A stretch of 64,000 nucleotides of DNA from Parietaria judaica (lineage: Eukaryota; Streptophyta; Magnoliopsida; Rosales; Urticaceae): contig OX940865.1 of NCBI GenBank assembly GCA_954871525.1, positions 15,452,606 through 15,516,605 of the forward strand. The letters run 5' to 3'. The notes beneath the pieces are model-generated. The model ran no database searches and was not told the origin of the DNA. It saw nothing but the letters and a program-made list of their open reading frames with translations. Shown here piece by piece: positions 22,966 through 35,965 of the stretch. Numbering within the stretch: the first letter of the stretch is position 1; each line of letters opens with the position of its first letter. The translations under genes were made by a program, and so were the position numbers.

Positions 22966-25322
22966 TCACGGACTCCACGACAAGCAAGAGTTGGGCTCGC
23001 CTTGCATTTTCCTCGTGTTGTAGGACTTGCATTTCATGCACTTGTGCGCCACGATGTGGAAATTCACCTCCGACTTCTCGCCGCAGTCGTTGCATAGTAT
23101 CCAAACCTAACCGATTCCGACGAGAACCTTCGCAATGAGAATATGTTCGCACGGATAATAGAGGGTTTGATACATAAATCACAATTCTAATTACAGTAAT
23201 TATTAGATATGTATGCCCTATGAACTTTAGCGTCAAAATTGTAGCAATTTTTCTGATTATTGTCAAAAAATTAATGCTTTTTGTCATTTTTTTAGCTACA
23301 TTATGTATAAATCACCATAATGTACGCCTGAGAATACCACTAGCTAAAAATTTGACGGAAAACATTCCGTCGATTATTTAACAGGGGAAATTTTTAGCAA
23401 TACTATTGAGAGGTAACTTGTGACAGCACGTTAATGTTCAGCGGATATAGCCGATGAAATTACTCTTTTAACTCACCATTTTGTTTTGATACATCTCGGG
23501 CATTGGCGTCGAAGCGACCTGAAATTGTGTTCAAAATCGATTTAACAAGTCCTCGGATCACGATTTTAGAATCAGGAGTAAATACTATGCCATTAAAAGT
23601 TACCTCTTGATCGAGTTTTTCCCAAACCCGTGACATGTCGCAAAATGATTTCGAGCACACTGGGCAAGAGTACCTACACGTTGCACGCAATTATATAACC
23701 TTTTTATATCCCGAGAAAGACACAAAACAAGTGTTCAAATTTTCCCTCGCAAACTTACTGAAAATGCTGTTCCATTTCTTTTACGCAGCCCAAATGAATA
23801 GTGTGTCCGCAAGGTAAGACCGTAATGTCCCTCATTGTGTCAAAAAGAAACTGCAAAAACATTCTTTCAAGTAACTGAACTAACAAACAAAAAAATCACA
23901 TGTATGAGCATAATATATCATAAATAAATCGAGATTTTCACCTCGAAACAGACAGGGCAATTGTGGTGCATAGCGTTTTCCACGCAAATATGAGCATCCT
24001 TCAACATACTCGAATAGCAGCATCCTAAAAATCATAGCAAATTGCAAATCATAAGTGTTATTTTAGAATAACCAAATGCGTTTTCGCACTAAAGTCGATA
24101 TCGATTTTTACCGCATTTGTCGCAGTGAAAAAAATTCTCTTCGCCGCCGATTCTGCAATGCGAATAAATGTACCATCAATAAAATTATTGTTTAAGCTTC
24201 ACAGGGTATGTTGAGATTGAAAAACAAAGCTAAGGGCAAAAAAGAGTCTAACCTGCAAATACCACATTCATCACAATGGTACTGATTCTTTGAGACCTGA
24301 AAATTAGCAAAACATACATGAAGGATGCAAATCAATTATGAAAAATAACGGAAATATTTTGACCGGAACTCGTGGTTAGAACTTAGAAGCTTTACGTCAT
24401 CATCGAAGAACTTGCATTTTGAGCAAAAGTAGTTGCCCATACAAACCCCACACTGAACACAATGCTGCTGAACCTGAAGAAGAAAAAAAATCATAACTCC
24501 ATTAGTAAAATTAATTAAATAAATAAAATTATGATTCAATAATCAGTTCTTAAGGTTGGGATTAGTAGTAACATACATCTTGTTCTGTGTCACACAGTGA
24601 GCAGATAACCTGGAAAACATACAGAAATATTATAATTTACACCATATTTCTTAATGAAACTCAATTCTTTTCTAAACACACCCTCTAGAAAATTTAAACC
24701 AACTTAAGGCCTGTGATTTTTCAATTTAGTATTCGATATAATGCACGATTACTTTTAATCGTGTTCATACGGGACGGTCCTGCATTTTTCTTGGGCGCGG
24801 ACAACCTGTGTCCCCCTATCGAAAAGAAATTAGTTTTACAAAAGAAGATTATTAATCTGAGTGCGAAAAAAGGGCGGGCACCGGCCGCAGTCAGAATCCG
24901 GATGCAGGAGGCCCGTGCCCGGGTGACAGCGGGTGCGGGCATAATAGAAATTCTTACCCTTTTGAGATCGTGGCGAGGAATGTCGTGGCGATCAATCGGA
25001 TCAACATCTAAAGAATTCTGCAAATTCAGTTTCAGTCAAATCATTATAATTATTCACAAACATATAATATATATATACACATATTATAAAAGTAAGAACC
25101 TTGGCTTGGTTGTGGCAATGCCTGCAATCGAATATCTCATCGCAACAAGGCGCTCTGATTTTGCATCTCCTCCGATAATGCAAGCACCTTCAATAATAAT
25201 ATTCATTTTGAATTTAATATCTAAAAAAGTTAAAATCTTTAGCTTAAAACTAAATTCAGAAAAAGAAAAATATAATATAATTACCCGAAATCACTAGACG
25301 ATGAATGCTGCTCAGCCTCCAT
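22966..25322 (-). CDS. CHY/CTCHY/RING zinc-finger E3 ubiquitin ligase (RZFP34/MIEL1 family), 12 exons
   Basis: Family members ubiquitinate transcription factors and signalling proteins in ABA, drought and defence responses. Exons on the minus strand: 25322-25285, 25187-25100, 25017-24958, 24609-24577, 24473-24396, 24296-24253, 24152-24112, 24024-23942, 23850-23759, 23673-23604, 23518-23477, 23106-22966. All are GT-AG and the frame is kept through 269 residues, close to MIEL1 (about 267). The CHY finger starts at residue 14 ([26 protein letters not shown]), then CTCHY pairs (QCGVC, CSKC, CDECGIC, HCDKC), then a RING finger at 150-192 with C150, C153, C169, H171, H174, C177, C189 and C192. A C-terminal rubredoxin-like CNDC...[10 protein letters not shown] ends the protein. 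All zinc ligands are present. Intron 3 (24610-24957) carries a GC-rich foreign-looking insert at about 24760-24955. The downstream FDM-like gene is on the same strand 1.1 kb away. Confidence 0.94.
24760..24955. repeat. GC-rich dispersed repeat in CHY-RING intron 3
   Basis: Unlike the AT-rich introns around it, this stretch is GC-rich and includes GGGCGCGGACAACCTGTGTC at 24793, a near-copy of the sequence at 57350-57370. Words such as GGGCGGGCACCGG and GTGCCCGGGTGACAGC follow. It is likely a transposon fragment; no TIR or target duplication was found. Confidence 0.55.
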
Positions 25323-25416
25323 TTCTGAGCAGACTTCAATAGTGAGAACAGAGAAAGAAGAAGAAAAGATTGAATTTTGGTAATGGGTTTTCTCGAACTT
25401 GGAGCTATAAGGGCAT

Positions 25417-25425
25417 ATTTATATG
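25417..25425 (-). promoter_or_regulatory. TATA box of the CHY-RING gene
   Basis: On the minus strand CATATAAAT lies about 95 bp before the ATG at 25322, in a TA-rich but properly spaced position. Confidence 0.5.
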
Positions 25426-25429
25426 TTAA

Positions 25430-27845
25430 TATATAGTTATAGATATATCTGCTTGTGAAAGAAACCCTTAGATGAAGCTTAAAATAAAATAAAATAAAAT
25501 AGAGATAAATAAAAAGTAGAGAGTTTCAGATTCCAAATAAGGTATGTCATGTGTGTGATGAAAGCGACTGTTACCAAAACCAAAAAAAAAGAAAACGATC
25601 AATAATTGAGAGTGGATGATACTGGCTTGTGCTGTGTCACTGCCGAGTCAGAGATATTTTGTATTTATTTATTTAATATATTAATTAAGTAATTGACTAA
25701 AATAAACTATTGGAACTTAACTTAGAGCAAGGAAGCCCTTTAGATTCGAAGTCGATCTAATAGTTTGATGATCATCAACAGGATGTTGTTTCACACTGTG
25801 TCGGTTATTAGGTACTTTAAGACTTTAAGTTATAGTCGGTCGTTAGTTTACTATATTGAAATTTCGATTCGGATTTTATGATTTTTAGATATACCAAATT
25901 TTTATTTTCTTAAAAAAATATAAAATCAAAATCAATAGATAGGAAGTACGAACAAGTTCAATTGTTGATTTGCGAACAAATTCCAATTACAAATTGTTTT
26001 AACACTTATTTTCGTACACAAATCAACGAAGACTTCACGTTTAATTTAAAATTCGCTCACAAACAACAAGAAATTGCAAAAATAAACAGGGTTAAAATAT
26101 CAAATATAAATGATAATCAGTCTATAAAAAATAATACACAAACGTTCAAATTGAGAACTCAAGTAAAAAATATGTAAATAGATTCAGCTTATTCGATTAG
26201 TGGTTTTGTTGTTCCATAAATTCGGCCCTATCAAATTGGTTGTTTCAATGAATGGGTTATATTGATTACACTTAAGTGATATCAGCCCCATCGTTGAATG
26301 TATATGATGACACTAATTCAAATCAATTTTCATAACATAAGTGCAAAACCATAGTCAAATTAAGTTGCCACAATCAACTAGTCAGGAGTCACTAATTGTC
26401 CAATTCAACTTTCATTATTATAGGTTATGAAAACCAGTTCGTACCAAGCTTCATTTTAGCTGGAAATGAGCATTTCGGACTGTCATTTGCTTCAATTATA
26501 ATATTTCATTTCAATGATTTAAAAGTCATTATACAAGTAGATATATATAACATATAAATATAATGTCACGTGATGATTAAGACATGGACTTTATCCAAAC
26601 CAAATGGTCCATTGGGCTCTCAAGAGGGCCTCGTTGTCCAAACAAAAGCAATTTCAACATCAAAGTGATCAATTTCAAAAGTTGCAAGTAACGCACTCAA
26701 ATTATGTTGATGCTTATGTTAATTAATAATCATAATCGATAAAATATATATTTATCAAAAACATAATAATACAAATACATAGATTAAACATGTATGCTAC
26801 TGCCTAATATCTAAATATATGTTTTTAAGTTATTAAGCCAAAAGTGTTATACTATCTTCGACTTATTCTTAAAATTAATTCACCAATTTATTAATAAATT
26901 ACTATATCGCTCTTCTAATTTGGACATTCTCTGTTATTAATAAAGTCCTTTAACAAGTCCAGTCCTGAAAGAAAGTTGAGTAGGTCCTAACGTTTAATCA
27001 AAAGAAAAAGTAGAGGGGCTGCAAGCTAAATTTTAAATTTAATGAAAGCTGAGTAGGACCTTTGTCAAGGGCGCTAATACGATGCGCCAAGTCTGCATTT
27101 ACTTCGCAAAACAAATTGATAATTAAGTTTTATCAGCTTGCCAATATTAGTGTTAAGGATACGGAAAAATACTAGTATTCTAAACACTTAACCTTAAAAT
27201 AAACAGTGGCACAAGTCGGCTGAAGCTATAGTCGTGGCCGGTAAGATCCATATCCCGGTGTGTGGCAGCGACAATACGAGCTCGTTTTGGTTGTTAATAC
27301 GTCCTCTAAGTGTGCTTTTTGGTTGGTTTGTTTATGCATTAACGTATGTTCTTGATTTCTGGTTTAACTAAGAAGTAATTAGTATCTATTTGGGTCCATA
27401 CAACTCCAAAAATATAACTATGAGTCGTTAATTGGGTTACATTTTTCGCATCTCCTTTTCATAGACGACGTCAAAAGAAAATTAAACGACAATTTTAGAC
27501 ATATATATATAGCTAACTTTTTAAAAGGGACATATATATAGCTAACTGATTTCAGTGAGTGAGCCCTATTGTTAAAAAAAATAAAAAATAAACGACAATA
27601 TGTATATTTTTTAACATTTTCTTTCATATACGACATTGTCCTTTCTTTATATAATATATATGTATATATATGAGTATGACCTTTGAAATGGAAAACGAAA
27701 TTTAATAAAACAATATTGGTAAGGAGATATAGGGTGCATTTAAAAAAAAACAAAAAAACAAACCTCAGGTATAAACGACAAGATTCAGACCCGAGAAATT
27801 ATAGTAACGAATAGAATAAGGTCAATGCAGATTAAAACACTGCAG
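25430..27845. other. AT-rich spacer
   Basis: No gene is supported. The stretch includes AAATA runs near 25480-25500 and a duplicated ACATATATATAGCTAACT at about 27499-27547. ORFs here are short and have no codon structure or homology I recognise. Confidence 0.5.
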
Positions 27846-28084
27846 CGGTAGTGTTCGTTTGAGTTTTGTATTTTAATTGTGTGTTTGTATTTTTATATTT
27901 TTAATCATTTTAGTTTTGTAAAGGTTTTGGTGTTCTTTGTTTTCTTTGTTAAAATTTAAAAATGTAAAAGGTGATTATAAAAATATTTTATTTAATGACT
28001 AAATAAACACATTTATATTTTATTTTCTACTTTTTAAAAATAAAAACAGGAAATCTTTTTTGAAAATATAAACGAACACTACCG
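27846..28084. mobile_element. MITE of unassigned family
   Basis: Ends form an inverted repeat: CGGTAGTGTTCGTTTGAG on the left and CGGTAGTGTTCGTTTATA on the right (minus strand), continuing into AT-rich arms. It is 239 bp with no coding sequence. I see no convincing flanking duplication, so the superfamily is open. Confidence 0.65.
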
Positions 28085-28199
28085 TAACATATATAAACAA
28101 CGAATATATTATATGGACGCACTGGAAGGTTGGGCTGAATATATAGTACATGATTTCCTGTTTTGTTCTGGTTACTGATCGTTTGTAGAAAAATCGGGA

Positions 28200-28576
28200 T
28201 ATTTGGTTTTAAAACCGAGAACCGAAAACGGGACGAAACATTAAATTCCCGCCTTTTTTTTTTTGCTCTGGTTTAAATATATATATATATATAAATTTAT
28301 TATATGATAATGTTGTTGATGTCTTGATAATATCTTGGATTGTGTTTTTGTATTTTAACTTTGGTATTTGGTAATGTTGTTTGTCATTTTTCCCGATTTT
28401 TGTCCCGGTTTTTATCCTGGAATTTGTCTCCAATTTTTTCCAATTCCGGATCCCAATTTGAAATGAAAAAAAAAAGAGTTTTAATAACCGGAATCGGGAA
28501 AAAAAATGTCCTAGATTTTTTTTTATCAGGGACAAAATCAATGTTATTAGATTCTCGATTCCGGTTTCAACACTAA
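28200..28576. mobile_element. Probable hAT MITE remnant with CCGGAATCGGG words
   Basis: Both sides are rich in AAACCGAGAACCG, TCCCGATTTTTGTCCCGG and GGAATCGGG words in opposite orientations around an AT core. The right edge reads TAGTGTTGAAACCGG on the minus strand, which resembles a hAT end. The left edge and an 8-bp duplication could not be found. Confidence 0.4.
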
Positions 28577-28699
28577 AGGGTCGTAACGACCTCCGACCCG
28601 AGCCAAAAACTGATTTTTGTCGTTCTCTTGAACGTGTATTATCGTTCAAAGGACACGAGTTTGTTGAAAACCATAGAAAACAATGACACCTTATCCAAA

Positions 28700-28866
28700 C
28701 GACAATTATATGACAAAATGAAATTACATAACGATAATGTTAAAGATGCGGCATATATAAAGCAAACGACACGAAATTAAGTATAATAATTATATAACAA
28801 AATGAATAATTACATAACGACAATTTTAAAGGGACGACATATAAAAAAAACGACACGAAATTTTAG
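28700..28866. repeat. Tandem duplication, unit about 85 bp
   Basis: Two adjacent copies share ATTATAT(G/A)ACAAAATGAA, ATTACATAACGA, GACATATA or GGCATATA, and end with AACGACACGAAATT. They differ by several substitutions and small gaps. Confidence 0.7.
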
Positions 28867-29367
28867 TGATAGAGACACCACACAACAGTATGAGAGATGT
28901 GCAATTTTCTGTAAGATCTTCAGTATAGGGTCAAAGTTTCAAATTCACACCGAATCATTGTGAATTTGTATTTTCAAGTTTTTCTACAACGGATAAGTCA
29001 AATCAACACTAATATAATATGTTAAAACTTGTCATTTCGTTTAGAAATGATGGTGGTAACAAAAAAATACTTTAACTTTTTTAAAACTAGTGCGACTCCA
29101 AAGTTCTTAATTGCGTGAATAAATCTTTTAAAGACACGAAATTTATTTCTTCCAATTTTTTTATTTTTTTTTTGCGACAATATTTCTTCCAAATTTTTCG
29201 GGCAGTTGAGTTTAATTGTTAAAAAAGTAGAAATGTTTGAAAATAAAACATATGTACAAAATGTTATAAAAAAAAACTCCAGCTCTACACGCGTATTAAA
29301 GTTTATGTTAACTTACGATATTTTAAAAGTAATGTTTGTGAAAGATGTATATAATCCGTACAAAAAG

Positions 29368-29965
29368 TACGGGTGAAACTAGAACCGGGAATTGAGAAAT
29401 TAGCTTTTTTTGTCACTGTTCCGTAAAACCAGGAATTGATAAATTAGTTTTTTTGTCACTGTTCCGTAAAACCGTGTTTTTTTTGTACTGGTAACAGTTC
29501 CTAGATTCTAAATTTCCCGATTCCGGTAACGGTTCCGATTCTAAATTTCTCGGCTCCGGTTAAGGTTCCAATTCTAAAATTTCCCGGTTCCGATTCTAAA
29601 TTTCCCGGTTCTAAAAGTGTTTGACTTAGTTTATAAATGACATGTAGTTTTAACAAAATCAATAATTAAAAATTACACATAGTATAAAAAAACGACCATA
29701 AAATATATAATGCACTAAAAATTATATACTAAAAACTCAAAAATGATATGTAGTTTAAAACTGGAAGTGCTACCAAAAATTTAAAACTGGAACTGCTACC
29801 AAAAATATGAAAATATTTTTTAGGTACCAGTTCTGGTTCCCAAAACAGGGAACCGGGACGTACCGGTTTTTGGTTTTAAGCTAAACTTTCCAAAAAAAAT
29901 TTAAAAATCGATCCAGTACCGGAACCGTGACAAAATTGGGAAACGGTTAAAAATTCTCACCCCTA
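29368..29965. mobile_element. hAT MITE filled with CCCGGTTCC-type words
   Basis: The right end reads TAGGGGTGAGAATTTTT on the minus strand; the left end is TACGGGTGAAACTAG. Flanking 8-mers ACAAAAAG and ATTAAAAG match at 6 of 8 bases, so the duplication is decayed. Internal words include AGAACCGGGAATTGA, TTTCCCGGTTCCGATTC and GGAACCGGGACG. It lies directly next to the AAT/ATT microsatellite. Confidence 0.7.
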
Positions 29966-29989
29966 ATTAAAAGTTTAAGATGACACCTA

Positions 29990-30105
<116 letters not shown>

Positions 30106-30106
30106 C

Positions 30107-32388
30107 TTTTTATGGGTACATATATGATATCCGTCATATTCAAGAAGTGTGGCGACTTCGCCTTTCTGAACGACACGCCTTCGTGAATAAAGAACTTACT
30201 AACATTATGGCAAACTCGGTCAACCAATTGGGGGAGAATCACTGCCGGCAACTTCTTCTGTTTCGACTTATCCTTCTTCAAGTGAGAGAATGAAGACGGG
30301 ATCACCGGTGAAGGGGTATGTTGTGAGGATGACGAGTCACCTGGTACACTGCCTGCGATGTGCGGGCATTGTTCCAAAAGAAATCTATCTGCCGCCGCTT
30401 GTCATCTAGCTTTCTTTTTCAAGCGTATAATCTCAGTCTCCGTGGCCTCGTCGTCCGAGTCTACTTCATCTCGTATCTCTTGATATCTCTCGTACACCTC
30501 GGACGGGACCCCCGCAAGGTTGGTGCGTAGCTGGCGTCTAACAATCTCTTCCATCTTGTTTTCATTGTCTTTTTTCTCTCGAAACTTCCCCAGAACGCCT
30601 CGACAAACGTCTCTCGCCTCCGGCGGCGCATTTGGGCATGCTTTAGTGTTTTTTCGCGGATCGTTCCCTGCGATGTGGTGCTTCATCCGCGTGATGCCAC
30701 CACCTTTTATGACATGTCCGCAATAATTACATTGGAATCCAGCGCCAACTAGGGGTGTAACAGGAGCGGATATCCGGTTTTTAGGAACTATCCAAATCCG
30801 GATCCGAAAAACCGGATATCCGAAAATAGGTTACTCAGTTCCGGATCCGAAATACCGGATATCCGGATTTCCGGATATCTGAAAATCCGGATATCTGTTT
30901 TCAAAACCCGGATCCGGATCCGAATCCGGTTTTAAAACCGGATCCGGATATTATCCGAATATCCGGATCCAGTTTTTATTTATTAAAAAAAAAGTTAATT
31001 TTAACGACTAAAAAACCCGTACAAGTCTACATATTTTCCCGTTGTCCAAAAAACCAAACAAATCTAATACATATTATCACATAATACATATAAAATTAAA
31101 AATGCATTCAAATCCCCGTCTTCATTCCGCACCATCTTTTCTTCATTCTCGTGCATCATCAAGCGTCAACATCATCATCAACTACAAAAGATATGAGAAT
31201 TAAAAAAAAAAGCATCACAAATAAATAAGTACTCCTAACATAAAAAAAAAATTAAAATAAAATAATTAAAATATTAAAATAAACCGGGTTTTAAACCGGA
31301 TCCGGATATCCGGATTTTTAAATATCAAAACCCTTATCCGAATTCGATTTTAAATCCGGATCCTGATATCCGTATCCGGATTTCGGATTCGGATTTTAAA
31401 ATCGGATGCGGGTGCGGATGCGGATTTAAAACCGGATTCCGGGTTTTAATTACAGCCCTAGCGCCAACTGAAGTACAATGCTCCCTGGCGGGATCGACGG
31501 GAGGCATAACTCAGTTCTCACCTGAATCAAAAAACAATTATATTCCAAAATGACTCAATTAACATTTAATACATTTATAATCTAATTAGCTTATAAACTA
31601 AATTATCAATTCAACATCATCACTTACAATTATTAGTTAATAGTTACTAATCTAATTCAAGTATTCAACTATAATCTAATTAGTTACTGGTCTAATTGAA
31701 TTTCAAAAACAAATCTTTTGATTATATATATCTTGTGCCTAATTTAACAATTACAACCAAACTAAAATTTGTAATAAATCCTAAACAACTTAACAACACC
31801 ATCAAGATTAAGTATAACATCATATTAAACTCGTATACACATACTAAATAATCTTCTACATTATTAATGTACAAAATAACATCATATTAAACAAGATTTC
31901 CACAAATAATTACTCAAAAATTAAGCCAAAAACAAAATAAATGAATAAATCCGAACCCTAAATTCGAGCAAACAACAGAACGAAATTTAGTAAAAATTAC
32001 ATAGCTATGGTCGAATTTCTACACGCTTACCTCTCTATTTTTTCGCGAAAAAAGGGAACCCTAATGAAGCCAAGGCCGAAAGTCGCAGCAGCTGCCGAGG
32101 AGAATGCGAGTTTCGGTGGGTTTGGGGCGAAAAATGGGAAAGAGTGGAGTCGAGGTGAGGAGAGAGAGAATTTTAGGGTTTTATCGAAATTCGCACATCA
32201 TTTCGTCGTTTTGAAGGCAAAAAACGACATGCGAAATTCGCTCCCCCTGTCGTTCGGCTTTCGACGACATATGGTAAAAATTGGGCAAAATGACACGAAT
32301 TTCGTTTCGCAAACCTGCGGAAAACGACTTTCGGTCGACATGTCGTGCGAAAATCGCGACATTTTGCACCTTGCATATATCATCCCTA
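30107..32388 (-). pseudogene. Truncated hAT transposon with BED zinc finger, broken by a MITE
   Basis: On the minus strand the outer end reads TAGGGATGATATATGC at 32388, followed by about 200 bp dense in CGACAT/ATGTCG and CGAAA words. Next come an untranslated exon, a donor GAG|GTAAGCG at 32030, and an acceptor near 31521 just before an ATG at 31507. The first codons (MPPVDPAREHC...) run to 31461, are cut by the MITE at 30750-31460, and resume at 30749 in frame with a BED finger (CNYCGHVIKGGG...MKHH). A single in-frame TGA interrupts the frame near 30402. Reading then continues (CPHIAGSVPGD, then VCHNVSKFF, KSPHF) until the AAT/ATT microsatellite, where the rest of the transposase is missing. 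It cannot make a working transposase. Confidence 0.8.
30750..31460. mobile_element. hAT MITE filled with ATCCGGATATCC palindromes
   Basis: Left end TAGGGGTGTAACAGG; right end (minus strand) TAGGGCTGTAATTAAAACCC. A perfect 8-bp duplication GCGCCAAC flanks it (30742-30749 and 31461-31468). Arms of about 200 bp are packed with ATCCGGATATCCGG and GGATCCGGAT words around an AT-rich centre. It sits inside the coding exon of the hAT pseudogene; removing it with one duplication copy restores the reading frame there. Confidence 0.93.
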
Positions 32389-35300
32389 CTTTAATTTATA
32401 GATCAAACGGGTGATATCGGTTAATCTCAATTCTCAGGTAAGAGGTCAACAGTGTAGAAAGAAATTGAGCTTGTATTGATGATTGGAATTCAATGTTCCA
32501 CGTGAAACACAAGCATCACATCCTCATCTACGTGAGGTGTCGTTTTCAGGGATTTCATCTCCACCGTCCATCGCCCAACAATGTCTTCCACTTCCAACCT
32601 GGCTGGCTGGCAGTCTTTTTCAGATTCGTTTTTAACCATTCCTCGCACCGCCCATCCGATTTCCACAATCGCTTTTGAAAACGGCTTCTTCCATTCTCAT
32701 TCATATCATAATTTAATTCAATTGTTGTATTCATGAAAATAGCGAAATAATTGACTCTCCTATGAATGATCATATGATTCATATGATAATGAAATCCTTG
32801 GTTTTGTTAGTTTTTAATTTATGCATAAAAATAAAAATAAAAATCTCCTGAAACTCTTGCTACTCTTTGGATACTGTATATTGCTAAAATAAAAAGGTAT
32901 TTTAAAATGTGTGCTTGTGTGAGGTTGTTTTCGAATTGGACGTCCGGACAAACAGCCAGAATTATCATTGTATGGCCATTTACCGGCGAGCCCGTGAACT
33001 TGCTACTGTCTATAGTTGATTTGCAGCCGGTATGGCCAGTCATGACGGATTTTATACGCAAAAAATAAATAACAAATTTGAAATCTAGAAGAGTTCTGTC
33101 GAAAAAATTAAAAAATTAAAATATCATAACGATATTAATTAATTTAAGAGATATATAAACGTAAAAATATTTAAGTTGTAGTCAAATATATCAAGGATGT
33201 ATATGTTTATTTAGTGGATTTTTAAATTTATTAAGCACAATATATGCTTTCAATTAATGATATATATATATAACCGATTTAAAATTATATTAAAGTGACA
33301 TGTGTCACCTCCACGTAATTTTAATTTAGTTATAATCTATTTAATTGTTTATTTTTATTTTTGAGTCCCCTCTTTCTACTACTACAGTACTACTATTATT
33401 ATTATTAATATGATTAATTTGGTAAAACTCCAAGTTTTGAACTTGAGTATTTTTCACTGGAAAAAATTTGAATATTGAATATTCTTGAACGCAATTTGAC
33501 TACAGTATTTGTGTGTGTGAGTGTTTTTTTTTTTTTGGTCTCTTAATAAAAAAAAAAGGATGTATGAATATATATTGTGTGTATCAACTAAACTGGGATG
33601 AAAATGAATGTCACTCGCATGATTATTAGAATCACGTAAATAGCAAACAAAAGAAAAAGAAAAATGACAAATAAATATATAACTCCAAATATCCTGAGTC
33701 TCTTTAGATTTATGATACTGCTAAATAAGCTATGTATATGTGTGTGAACTATATGCTAATAAAGAATGTAATTATTCTTTTTTCTATATATCTTACGTAA
33801 TTTGGCATTTTCTCTTATATATGACGCATTTGAATAATATAGTTGACGTTTTAGTCTTACACATAACTTTGCGATACTTTAGGACACGCAATTATTTGTA
33901 AGAATAAATGTAACATCAAATTCCAAAGATAGCATATGCTACTTGGAACTTAGAGCGAATTGCATGAACTGAATATAATAGCATATTGCATGCAACTATA
34001 AAATTACAATTATAATACTGCGATTACCAATGATTAGATGAAGAATAACACTTCTCTAGAAAGTGAAAAATTAAAAATAATATGCCTAACTAATAACATT
34101 ATTCTATTTTTTTACAATTCAATGATTAACTTTATTAATGATTGTCTAAATACCTCTTGTGAAATACAATAAGACAAACTATATATACCAACTAAATCTT
34201 CATAACATGATCATATATATGTGTATTGATATTTGATATTAATATACATTGGAAAATAATTTTTTATATATAAGTTTTATACCCAAACTTTAGTTTATCA
34301 CGGCATAAATATCGAAAGTTTGATATAACGTGTAAGTGACGTGGCGATAGACTGACGGATATTACGTTTGACTGGACGGAATAAGTGCTTGCCACAGATT
34401 GATCGAGTTTGGATACTTTAGCCGCTATAAATCCAGTTTGAACGTTTATCGACACATATCATGAAAGCTTAGCTACTTTAGCCGCTATTATCCCTATAAG
34501 TTTTTATAAAGTGGATGCGTGAAAATAAAGTGGATTTCAACAATGTCGTATACGTACTGCTTGATATGAACATAACATAAGTGAAAGAAATTGGGTCCCG
34601 TAATTCTGAAAGTAAATATCTCAAAAGCAACAAAAAAATAATAGAAGTCCAGATCTTCACGTGCTGTGTTTCACTTCTATATAGTCTCATCACCACAAGA
34701 AAATGGAATTAATATATTATTGTGATCTGCACGACTGCACATACTTGCCATTAATTATAAATTTAATGGTGCTAAAAATCCTAAGTTATATATTTACAGT
34801 AGGAGTTTGAAAAATTAATACTTAATAAATTAATAATTTTTTAAATATTAATTTTTTTGGTCTCGACTTAGTTTGAACTAGCTAAATTAATAATTTATCA
34901 AATTTATAACATAATAACTTTTTTTAGAAGTACATAGGTACCAACTTTTATATATATATATATATATATATTCATAACTCAATATAAAACTAATAATATT
35001 ACGGGTATAATTATAAAATCACTATAAATGAAATATAACATTACATAACTAATTAAAAAAATCGTATTAAATAGAAATAAATTACACTTATTAATTAACC
35101 ATGTAGTGTTTTTAAAATATGATTATGAAGTCATTTGCTTATCTTCAAATTAATGTTTGCTTTCCACTTTAACTTTAAATTTTTGCATAATATTAAGAAG
35201 GTGAGGTATTGTATTTTCGTGATATAACAAAAATAATAATTAAAAGTGATTGTACCTACAATTGCATCATTTCATGGTACAAACTCTATTTCAATAATAT

Positions 35301-35740
35301 CATCTTCAAACTATATATTATGATTATAATACTAGTGACATGTTATATAAGGATTTTTCTTCTTCTAATTACAATGATTACATAAGTAATATTTTATAAA
35401 TTAATAAGTCGATAATATAATAAATTTTAGCGATCCCAACACTATATAGAGGCTTTATTGCATTCTTTTGATATATATTCAGTGGCTTAGGGCTTCGCCA
35501 ATGTGTCCCAATCCTCTCCAACCCGATTGCAAACGTTACACTTAACTTTTGTTTTTTGCTACAGTACAACACCAAATTTAGTTTGGCAATGTTCATTCAC
35601 GAAGGTTAATTTGTTTTTTTCTTTTTAGTTTTTTATTATTTTTAAATTGCATAAATATTTTATTAATAAATTAATTATGGTATAAAGTATTTAATTTATT
35701 TTTTTTATTATTACGTAATTTTTAAGATTTTATGAAAATA
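32389..35740. other. AT-rich spacer
   Basis: No gene is supported. Around 34283-34498 there is a mobile-element-like patch (CCAAACTTTAGTTTATCAC, then AGTGACGTGGCGATAG, then GAGTTTGGATACTTTAGCC) that resembles half of the Mutator-like elements listed here, but I could not define ends. TA runs occur at 33260-33274 and 34951-34972. Confidence 0.45.
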
Positions 35741-35965
35741 TTGAGTATACATCGCCTACACGGTTAAAAACGTGCGTCATCAATATCGTTGAATATACGT
35801 CATCGGCATCGTCACAAACGCCAAGTGTTTCGCCGATACCATTGAGTACGTCATCGACATCATCGACAACGCTGAGTGTGTTACGATACTACTGAGTATG
35901 TCACCTACACAGTCGAGAATGTCGAGTGCATCGCCAATACCGTCGATTCTACGTCGTCGACACTA
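35741..35965. repeat. Minisatellite, period about 50 bp, four to five degenerate units
   Basis: Units follow the pattern GAGTACGTCATCGACATCGTCGA-AACGC-GAGTGT-TCGCCGATACC with many substitutions. GC content is far higher than in the surrounding spacer. All three frames are interrupted or lack a start, so I do not treat it as coding. Confidence 0.8.

Noticed and set aside
32007..32414. + strand ORF of 135 codons
   Set aside because: Lies over the untranslated exon and subterminal repeats of the hAT remnant that reads on the other strand.
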